Positions 55,601-64,000 of a DNA stretch of 64,000 nt are shown piece after piece. The translations under genes were made by a program, and so were the position numbers. Numbering within the stretch: position 1 is the first letter of the stretch; each line of letters begins with the position of its first letter. The DNA comes from Nematostella vectensis (taxonomy: Eukaryota > Cnidaria > Anthozoa > Actiniaria > Edwardsiidae): positions 9,648,538-9,712,537 of the forward strand of contig NC_064044.1 in NCBI RefSeq assembly GCF_932526225.1, written 5' to 3'. The notes beneath the pieces were generated by a model. That model did not search any database. It had not been told where the DNA came from and was given only the letters and a program-made list of their open reading frames with translations.

Positions 55601-58600
55601 ATACTGTGCCCGCAGTGTGTAATCATGCAAAAGCGGATGGCATACAATAACCCATGCGCATAAGTAGGAAATTAGCGATGGAAGGCCTAAATAAACTCTG
55701 AATAGTTAGTATTTATAGCGTTTTTGTATCTATTAATTATTCATCACTTGTGGGGATTTCTTTGTGGTCTTATCGCTCGTATAGGGGCAAGCTCTCATGG
55801 AAATCTTTTTCTCACGCTTTTTAGCATGCGTTTAAAAGTTTGGTTTTCTTTGAGGGGACATTTTTTTAAATTAACTTAGTTAAACGATGACGGAAATAAT
55901 TTGGATTCATGCCCAGACCACCTGTCCATATGTATTTCAAACTTCTTGAACGTTTTTACAGAGATTTGTGAATTTAATTTTTTTACCATTTCAGGGTACT
56001 AAAAGTATTAAAAACTTTAAATCTTCTGTTCCTAAGGTATCATATCTAGATAATCCCACAAAATATTATTTATTTTTTTAGGATATGACGCTGTTTATAG
56101 TTTGTTTCAATAGCTTTTAAAAGCACCAGCTGTGTGACTTGATGTCTTAAAGAACTATTGAATTATTTGCTTCAGCATCTCAGGAAGTCCTACACAGCAG
56201 GGTCTTATTTTGTCTCAATTTTTTTTTTGTTTAATTTAAAACTCGAAAATCTGTAATCTTTGCAAACCTGTTTGGCATAGTTTAATTTCCATCACGTGTA
56301 TGTATTATTGACTGTTTCGCAAAGTTATGTGATTGCCGGTTAAAAACTCATGACAAGCTAATACAACGAGCCCCCCTTCCTGAAACACGTTAAAATGGCA
56401 TATTTTAAAAGTTGCTGGGGAAAAAATATATTTTCCCAGCACAAGTTCGAAATTTGTCAGCAGAACCATTCTGGACGGTTTTTATTCCCAGCAACCGAGA
56501 GGTCTAACATCTTCCCAGCCAGTAAAAAACGGGCTGCGGAACAGATCCGTTTTGTGCCCTTGTAAGAAAACATTTTAATATGAACAAAAATCTGACAAAT
56601 ACATGTTCGAATATTAAGAGAGATTAAGTTGGTGATTTCTATTGCATTGAGCTAATATGGAAATGTACTGATTTGTGAAAATTGCTTATAACTTATGCTT
56701 CATGGTCCGGTCCTTCTAGCAGCTAGACAAAAACATTATATTTTAATTTTTGTAAGCCTGTCATCTTGAAGGATGGCTTCCATCAGAAAAATTATTTCTA
56801 CCGTTTTCAGCTAATAAAACATTTCCTCATTTATCAATTTGCACTTTTAATTCTGTCCAGAGCAATATCTTTTATATCCCTCTATATATCTTGCAATTTT
56901 GCTCTTTGTCGTCATTGAAGTAAATCATTCCTCGTGTAACAACTTATCTCACCTACTTCACACGAATGTCATTTCATACATAAATTGACTAAGTTTCCAT
57001 AGCTACCATAACCTGGTTGCTATAGCTATGGTAATCAAATCATAGCTTTGTATCATCAATGACGACACCGGCCACGTATTTCCCATGATTCTTCACCCAC
57101 CGCTTGGTCTGAAAGTCCACGGCGATGTCACGTGTCGATGTGTTGATGGTCATCTCGCTGGAGCTACTGTTAACTGAGAGATCGTCCTCCTCCAGCGGAC
57201 CCTCGAACAACTCGGGAATAGTGGACGGGTAGCCTTTGGTTGGATATCTTTTGAGTGGGTAATTTCCAGACGGGTAGCCTGTCGCTACGTAGCGATAGTT
57301 ACGATAGTTACGATAATTCTCAGTATTTTGAGGTGCTGAACGATCCACAGGGTTACCGTTCATTGTGGGCAATCGCAAGAACTTCCGATACTCCATGGTG
57401 ACTAAACGAACGTCGTTGTCATCTGTTTCTCGAGCACTTCTCGGGTCACTATTTCTAATTATAGTAGCTCGGTTGTTATTATACACAGGGTTCCCATATG
57501 ATCCGGGATGTGACCGGGAATCATTCCCGTACCTTCCGACAGCCCCATTACCGTTGGCATCTAAGTACAAAGTCGGAGGTGCTTGAAGCCTTTCATTGCT
57601 CCTTGTTTCTCGGGCATTAGAACCATCCACAGGGTTCCCGTTCAATCCGGGTAAGGGTACATGGCGTGCATTCCGGAGCCTCTCTTCGATGTGTTGACTA
57701 TTTCCGTACTCCTCAATCATATCAGTGCTACTCTCGGTGGGCTCGCTGTTTGTTAACCGCACAGGGCTCCCATGATATCCGGGGTTAGATGAAGAGCGTG
57801 TGTGTAAATATTCGGGGCAACTAGCATTGGCTTCGATCATGTCGATTATGCTGCTATCAAACGGAGCGTTATCTGTTTTGTCCACAGGGTTCCCGTACGA
57901 TTGGGGGCTGGTGAAGGATCGCGCTCTTGCGGCGTAAAGTTGTGCCTCCTCTGCTTTATTGCTGTGGTGTTTGGAGTCAAATTGACAACACAATCAACAC
58001 CGCATTACTGGAGTAACACAGGTAACGCATGCGTATAACGCTCCTTTAGCCCAGAAAAAAGTGAGCATACTCTAAGGCCTACGCATGCTGTGTGTCCAAG
58101 TGAGCTTGCAAACTGAACAACGTATTACTAACTAGAGTTGCACAGGTGACGCATGCGCGTATAACGCTATCCCTCTAGCATAGAAAAAAGTGAGCATACT
58201 CTAAGGCCTAGGCATGCTGTGTGTCCAAGTGAGTTTGCAAACTGAACAACGTATTACTAACTAGAGTTGCACAGGTGACGCATGCGCGTATAACGCTATC
58301 CCTCTAGCATAGAAAAAAGTGAGCATACTCTAAGGCCTAGGCATGCTGTGGGTTAAGTGCGATTACAAAGTAATCAACACCGGATTGCTTACTAGAGTAA
58401 TACACAAAGGCACATGCTGTCTCCTTATAGCCCAAACGAAAATTGAGCATATCATAGTCTCACATATTCCAGTTCACAAATACTTCTTTATAAGCTAGAG
58501 TCATAGACACAAAGGTCGCATGCTTATAAAGGTGAGTTCTGAAATGTAAGCTTAGAAATCAAGCGTGCTCTCGTGCATCATTGTGTTAATAAGGGTGGCC

Positions 58601-61600
58601 GACCGAGTCTATTCAAAAGGACTAATTTCTAAATTATCTTCCATCTTCAAAGCGCTTCCATGCGATCATTATTCGCGCGATCTCTAAAATACTAATTTTT
58701 TCCAATACAAATAAAGGTTAATAGAAAATGTGCAAGAGATATGGCTCCTCAAAAGGTTCTAATCTTGTGAACAGTAAACAACATCAGTTTCTGTGTTGCC
58801 TAGGTTACGACGCTGTCTGTTAGGTGTATCTACTGCGAATTCGACAAGTTTGGGCTCCCTGTGCATTGCCTTATATGTATTTTATCGCCTCATATAGTAA
58901 AGCATATGATCGTGCCAACATGGCGGCAGTGAGATTGAACTTGAATAGCTCTATACAAGCCCCGTTTGGGACTGAGGATCAAACACTTCGAATATGAGAA
59001 TGCCATTGTACGAAGTATTGCCCACCCCCTGTTTGTTTAAAAATTGGCTTTAGTTCTTTTCTCTCCTTCTTTCATTTTTCCTGGATATTTTTAGAGCCTC
59101 GGTCTGCAGAGAAGAGGTGTGCTACAAGCATAAGTTGTAAGCATCCCGTGTGCAATCTATCGTATCATGTACTGTGTGACCCAGTGAACAAATGCAAAGT
59201 AACAACACGGAACTCAAAGTGTATTTTTTTTAGTGCAACTGGCAAGCGGCATATGCAAAATACGACATGCGTATTGTAAATTTTCTTTATTCATCTCCTT
59301 GAAACGAGCAAAAAGTATCCAAGGCTAAAATGTTCTTCGCAGGTCATATTCGCAAAGGTCACTTATTGTAAAAGGATTGCTTGCCAGCATGAACCTAAAA
59401 GTCCTCAAAGCTCCCAAAGTAGACCGATCTGCGCGAGAAAACAAAACGAGGAAAACAATGAAATGGAGAAATGGGAGTGGGAGAAAGGTAAATAGATGGT
59501 GCATTTTACTCAAATGTGTATTTCAATGCTTTCAGGCTCGATTAGCGGTGTTCCAAATACGGCATGTGCAGAGCTTTCTTTTTCTTCCCAGGATGCATAG
59601 CGCGGTGCGGCTATCGACGTATGCTATACTCCACAACGTGTTTTGGATAACAAAGAAATGTTGTTTTGTTATTTCTGTCGTTGATACTTTTGTTCTTATT
59701 TGTACTGTTATTGTTTTATGTAGCACATTTGCGTAGGTGCGGGGACAAAGTCTTAAAGGTGACATAAATGTATCTAATAAGACCACAAACTTCTAGGCTC
59801 TAAATTCGCTGAATGTGCTTTGTTTTCTCATTCGAGTCTCTATGTAACACGAGCGAGCTCAAAATGGCACTTTATACATACCGACTCTTCTTGAGCTAGA
59901 TGATTCTCTGAGAAGTGTCTTACAATGTGTGACAAAATGACTTTTTTCCATGCTGTTATTTGCATAAAGATTTCTACTGTGTTAACTAACTAACTCGAGT
60001 TCGCTATTAGTTACAGAAGTTAAAAAATAATAATATGGCATCTGAAAGGTAATAGTTATGGCAACAGTTACGTTTTATTGGTCAAAATTTAAACTTAAAA
60101 AGATACCTAAATCCTAGCTAAATCCCACCCGAGCAGTTGTGATCTCTAAAGACTTCCAACAGGGTGGCAACTTTCAGCACGTGCTACCGCATGCAGTGTT
60201 AGCTAGAGCACATGTGTTCACGTGCAATAGTTCCGCAGTCATGTGTTTGATCGCATGCAGTTTTCGTGTTAATCACGTGCTCTATGACTGACAATTCCCC
60301 GGAATAAAAAAAAAGGAGGCGTCTGTACTTTGTGATCACATGCGGCTCACGTGTTTTGCATGGATAATATGATTGGTTAGCACGACATGGGATACTTTGT
60401 GATTGGCTTACCGTCTTCGTAATTGACAGACCACACAGCAGAAGATCAGGATGAGGAGGAAGAGTAGGACGGACAGGCCTATGACGATGGCGAGCATCCA
60501 TGGGAACTCCTCTGTTAGCGGTACGGGAACCTTTCGCTAAACACGTGAAGGGTTTTATTAGAAAAGCTTGAGAAACATACCAGGGCATGGGGACCGTGGT
60601 TGAACTCACGCAAGAGTTATTAGTCAGGCCAGGCCATAGAACCAGAACCTCACCGGAAAATCCCACAGGCGTGGATCTAGATTTTCGCTAAAGGGGGGTT
60701 TGTCTCAGTAACAAAGGGGGGAGGGGTATTTTTTTGGTTACATATGGCTTTCTGGCAGCCCAAAGGGGGGGGGGGAGGGTTAAACCCCTCAACCCTTCCC
60801 CTAGATCCGCTACTGCGGGAACACAGGGGACATAAGCGAAAGGTTAACATCGAACAACCAATGAAAGCTACTCGAGCGTCGAAAACAGGGAAAAAGTAGC
60901 ACGAAAACCTTCCGCTAGAAATAGGCGAAAGAGATGTTTAAAGCTGATACCGGAGCATAATATCGGAATCAAAGACGCTTATAAGAATTGTCCGCTGAAA
61001 ACTCCTACATCAGGCTAAGTTCAAACGTCGTATTATCCATGAGCCGCATTCAATAAAAATGCTTGCAAATGGAAATGAAACAATCGATTGAACTTAGCCT
61101 CTTTATGATATTGTAACTGTAGAATAAGAACTTTGGAAGGATGTTTTGTTATTTGTTCCACTGTCTGTTTTTTTATGTATTTTGTTTTATATATTACGTG
61201 TGGAGGAAGCCTCTAAACAAAATAAATAAAATAAACTGTTACATTTACTCAACTCGAGCTGATGAATAATTAGTTCTCACCTCTACTTTTTTGATTTCCC
61301 ATTCCTCGAAAAACAGCCTGTGATTTATCCAGTATTTATCCACTTTTCTGTTGAGTTAAGAAGGCGCTTAAGTTCTCATGGAAACAGCGCGCGACATTGC
61401 TGGCACAACAGAAAAGAAGAGAGACACTTACGAGATGACTTCGTCGCTGTCGATAATCTTCTTTGTTATCGGATCGATCGCGTGAAACGTGACCTCAGTT
61501 CTACAGGATAAAGAAGAACAGACGGCTAATTAATCAAATTTCTTGAAATGATGATAATGGAGATGACGGTGGTGGTGGTGATAATTATTATTATGATGAT

Positions 61601-64000
61601 AAAATGATGATGGAGAGGACAAGGAAAGTAGGGATGATAATAAACTGATCATCATTATCATCATTATGTCATCATCATCATCATCATCACTAGTAACATA
61701 AGTAAGGTTACTAGTGATGAGGATGATGACATAATGATGATAATGATAGTAGTGATGGTAGTCCACTTCACTTTATTTAACTATGCCTCCTTGCATGTAC
61801 AATATAGATGCATAGCGCAGCCTATTTAAGTTTACATAGAGCTCGAAGGCGAGCACATTCGCATGTGTATGGAAACTATTTCTTGGGCCAGATTGTTCAA
61901 GTCTATTACTGTTTTGATTACGTGTTGATTTGATTATATACACTAGTACGAGCGAACGGTTGGGAAATTCGCGTGGGTCTTGACTTGCGTGAGGGCCTTG
62001 TGAGGTGTCCAATCAATAGAGCGGCAAGGTCCTGCCGGCCTTTGTTGAACAGCTTCAATCTAGATTCAGATCTTCTATCTTTAAGTGACTTCCAATTTAG
62101 TGCTTCAACAACGAGGTAACTGCGCCTTCAGTATAGTTGGTATAGTCTGGTAGGACGAACCTCGCTGCCCGCCTTTAGATTTTCTCGATCTCTGCTGTCC
62201 GGTTAGCGGTGTATGGGTCCCATATCTCACATTCATATTCAACTAGGGGCTTCAACAGGCTGTTGTAGGCTGTCTCTCTGACCTCGCGGATGGCAGTTTG
62301 AAAGGTAGTAGGGATTGTTGTGATGATGGTTATTTGGTTGTGATAATAATGATGATGATGGCGGTGGTAGTGACGATGATAATGGTGATAGCGGTGGTGA
62401 TGATGACAAAGCCACGGGTGGCACTGTTTCGATAAAAAGATGCTGTTTGTCGAGGATTAAAGACGACATTTAGACTATGGTAATATGACGATAACATGCA
62501 GCAAATCATAAAAAAATTGTTTATCCTTTACCTGGTCCTGTCATAATTTCCTGTCTTTGGGTCCTTCCAATAGTTTATGTCGTCAATGTTAATAATGTAC
62601 CCTGTGACGTTTTGTAACACTCTGAAAATAACAAATAAAAATATTTAGTACTGAGTTTTTATACACAGATCCAATCACCTCACTACCCTTATTACATTTC
62701 AAAACAGACGTATATTTTGATTTCTTTCCCTGGTTGTTTCGTTGCTGTGGTTTCGTTACCTGATAAGTTCGTCTTGGACGGATCTGAGTTCCGACGGGAG
62801 TCGTGTGGAAATAATGACGGCGCGCTGTTTGTCGGTTAAGACGTATAGCTAAACAAAAAATTAGCTTCATCATTATCTTCATCGCCATCATTATCACCAT
62901 CACCATCACCTAAACCATCACCATCACCATCACCATCACCATCACCATCACCATCACCATCACCATCACCATCACCATCACGACATCACCATCACCATCA
63001 CCATCACCATCACCATCACAATCACCATCACCATCACCATCACCATCACCATCACCATCACCATCACCATCACCATCACCATCACCATCACCATCACCAT
63101 CACCATCACCATCACCATCACCATCACCATCACCATCACCACCACCATCACCATCACCACCACCATCACCATCACCATCACCATCACCATCACCATCACC
63201 ACCACCATCACCACCACCATCACCATCACCACCACCATCACCATCACCATCACCATAACCATAACCATCACCATCACCATCACCTAACCATCACCACCAC
63301 CATCACCATCACCTAACCATCACCACCACCACCACCATCACCATCACCTAACCATCACCACCACCATCACCATCACCTAACCATCACCACCACCATCACC
63401 ATCACCATTATTATAACCATATCGCCATCACGATCACAATCACCATCACCATCACCATTATTATAACCATATCGCTATCACGATCACCATCACCATCACC
63501 ATTATTATAACCATATCGCCATCACGATCACCATCACCATCACCATTATTATAACCATATCACCATCACCATCACCATCACTATTATTTAAACCACCACC
63601 ATCACCATTATTATAACCATATCGCCATCACGATCACAATCACCATCATCATCATCAACATTGTCGTCGTCATCAACACCAATCATAACAATAATAATAA
63701 TGATATTCATGATCATAATTAACATAATCGTCATCGTCATCATATTGTCGACGTCTTTATCATTATAAAAATAATCATCATCACCACCATCGTCATCGTC
63801 GTCGTCACCTACACATCACTACCATCATTATCATTATTATCGTTCCTCAATCTACCTTCACAGTTGCTGTATCATTAAAATAAGGCGTCTGGCCAAAGTT
63901 GTCGGCCGCCATTACATCCAGAACGTATTCCTGTCCGGTTTTGCCGGCGTACGAGACTTGTGCGAGTATCCACCCAGTCTCCATGTCCATACTGAACTTG
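52647..64000 (-). CDS. CDH23-like: Cadherin-23-like cadherin, 3' part, isoform with CDH23-type tail (partial at right edge)
   Basis: Minus-strand exons: 64000-63856, 62848-62760, 62621-62532, 61500-61432, 61317-61281, 60536-60412, 54126-54061, 53248-53185, 52829-52647. All are GT-AG with matching phases, giving 288 codons plus stop. The first exon is the end of a cadherin repeat (WILAQVSYAGKTGQEYVLDV, AADNFGQ). Next comes a membrane-adjacent domain resembling that of CDH23 (LYVLTDKQRAVII, TGYIINIDDINYW, TEVTFHAIDPITKKIIDSDE). A TM segment follows (WMLAIVIGLSVLLFLLILIF), then a tail with SNPIWVDPY, recalling NPVWLDPF in vertebrate CDH23 (from memory). The last exons have Tyr motifs YVDL, YETM and VYES and end in VTSI, a class I PDZ-type terminus. 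CDH23 forms tip links and binds harmonin by a similar terminus (known). The 5' part lies outside the window. Confidence 0.88.
53829..54040. repeat. 24 bp tandem repeats with five TGACGTCA (CRE) palindromes
   Basis: Perfect TGACGTCA octamers stand at 53829, 53888, 53936, 53960 and 53984, with degenerate units between and after them (the last reads TGACGTTA near 54032). The spacing of the last three is exactly 24 bp (unit about GATGTGACGTCAAAGGGCCTAAAG). The array ends about 20 bp from the donor of cadherin exon 54061-54126. The open plus-strand frame across it follows from the 24 bp period. Confidence 0.88.
54127..54944. other. Cadherin intron sequence, no further exon seen
   Basis: No additional phase-compatible exon found on the minus strand. 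The phrase CAATGGGA(C/G)A with ACAC(A/C)A occurs twice (54573 and 54719) in a short imperfect duplication. Confidence 0.4.
54945..55225. repeat. Degenerate about 25-30 bp tandem repeats (CGACTTATCCAGG)
   Basis: About ten imperfect units with the core CGACTTATCCAGGTCTCTA follow each other. Unit length varies from about 22 to 33 bp. Non-coding, in a cadherin intron. Confidence 0.75.
55226..57039. other. Cadherin intron and 3' flank of the alternative tail exon
   Basis: AT-rich. For the isoform ending at 57040 this would be its 3' UTR; minus-strand AATAAA signals (plus-strand TTTATT) occur, for example near 56501. No exon seen. Confidence 0.4.
57040..57961 (-). CDS. CDH23-like: Alternative terminal exon of the cadherin-23-like gene: 306-residue repeat tail
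   Basis: After the TM exon (60536-60412, ending phase 2) an acceptor (CCAAACACCACAG) opens this exon at 57961 in matching phase. It encodes RRR-NKAEEAQLYAARA and then about 300 residues to a stop at 57040-57042. Because it carries a stop, it excludes the three-exon tail further on. It contains five copies of a GNPV motif (QSYGNPVD, GYHGSPVR, GLNGNPVD, GSYGNPVY, TMNGNPVD) spaced 41-48 residues apart, with partly repeated surroundings (SSxxDMIE before two of them). It then has a Tyr/Pro-rich YPSGNYPLKRYPTKGYPS stretch and ends IDDTKL, again a class I PDZ-type terminus. With upstream exons the isoform would have 491 residues inside this window. The tail is not membrane-spanning. Confidence 0.82.
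57990..58465. repeat. 124-129 bp tandem repeats next to the alternative tail exon
   Basis: Units starting ACAGGTRACGCATGCG lie at 58018, 58142 and 58271, with partial copies on both sides. They share GAAAAAAGTGAGCATACTCTAAGGCC and TAACTAGAGTTGCACAGG (in part). Copies 2 and 3 are nearly identical. The array begins within about 30 bp of the acceptor of exon 57961-57040. Confidence 0.9.
58466..60411. other. Cadherin intron between TM exon and alternative tail exon
   Basis: No exon found. ORFs at 59377-59736 are chance. An ACATGGCGGCAGTGA context near 58918 resembles a translation start but opens no usable frame. Confidence 0.45.
60669..60830. repeat. Dispersed G-run repeat, relative of 22719-22797
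   Basis: Ends GCGTGGATCTAG and CTAGATCCGCTAC are inverted. The inner phrase GTTACATATGGCTTTCTGGCAGCCC is the inverse of the phrase near 22765-22790. Non-coding, in a cadherin intron. Confidence 0.65.
61651..61747. repeat. Imperfect hairpin in ATC-rich sequence
   Basis: Left arm ATCATTATCATCATTATGTC...TAGTAAC (61651-61697) pairs with GTTACTAGTGATGAGG... to 61747 around a 9-base spacer. It grew from trinucleotide ATC/GAT repeats. Confidence 0.75.
61773..62310 (-). mobile_element. LINE 3' fragment (RT C-terminal region) in cadherin intron
   Basis: Minus-strand translation shows LLKPLVEYECEIWDPYTANR and then RRAARFVLPDYTNY, followed in a broken frame by SLVLVYIIKSTRN. This is the usual C-terminal region of CR1/L2-like reverse transcriptases (xxEYAxxxWDPxT, QRRAARFV). 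Stops and shifts make it dead. Confidence 0.75.
62878..63620. repeat. (CCATCA)n hexamer satellite with higher-order end
   Basis: About 740 bp of CACCAT hexamers with single-base variants (CACCAC, CCTAAC). From about 63405 a 55-65 bp higher-order unit takes over (ATTATTATAACCATATCGCC). On the minus strand it reads as endless Met-Val and is not coding. It lies between the last cadherin-repeat exon and the membrane-adjacent domain exon, 30 bp from exon 62848. Confidence 0.95.

Noticed and set aside
62978-63283. Met-Val repeat ORF
   Set aside because: Translation of the CACCAT hexamer satellite.

Overview
The window is eukaryotic, animal nuclear DNA: AT-rich, with GT-AG introns, long intergenic stretches and many transposable-element remnants. 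Gene content (SNX19, IMPACT, TMEM60, CCDC43, SDF2, a cadherin-23-like cadherin, a lone single-exon divergent GPCR, a secreted PAN-domain protein) together with CR1/L2-like LINEs and a DIRS element suggests a marine invertebrate, most likely a cnidarian and probably an anthozoan. This is inference from style of content; no sequence here proves the species. Layout: 1-3.2 kb is LINE debris. 3.2-4.7 kb holds a TTAA-flanked MITE abutting a minus-strand GPCR gene. 5.7-17.6 kb is an 11-exon sorting nexin 19 gene (+) that I could splice by eye into one open frame of 1,770 residues. 18.7-20.1 kb is IMPACT (-), head-to-head with intronless TMEM60 (+) at 20.55 kb. 23.3-32.0 kb is CCDC43 (+, five exons), whose first intron is almost entirely a 4.7 kb DNA transposon (transposase fused to an Ulp1-like protease, now broken) plus an antisense 5'-truncated LINE. 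34.2-38.5 kb is a nearly full-length but inactivated DIRS-type tyrosine-recombinase retrotransposon, ending about 100 bp before the SDF2 start codon (38.6-43.3 kb, +, six exons). 45.3-47.9 kb encodes a small secreted galactose-binding-like plus PAN protein (+). 49.2-50.6 kb is an unidentified coiled-coil ORF (+). 52.6-64.0 kb is the 3' part of a cadherin-23-like gene (-), running off the right edge. The genes are ordinary housekeeping or adhesion genes and do not form one pathway. The points of interest are structural. The SNX19 has a large inserted block of 33-34-residue amphipathic repeats. The cadherin has two phase-compatible alternative cytoplasmic tails that both end in class I PDZ-type C-termini. 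Several tandem arrays sit directly on splice junctions, including seven near-identical copies of a complete 3' splice site in SNX19.
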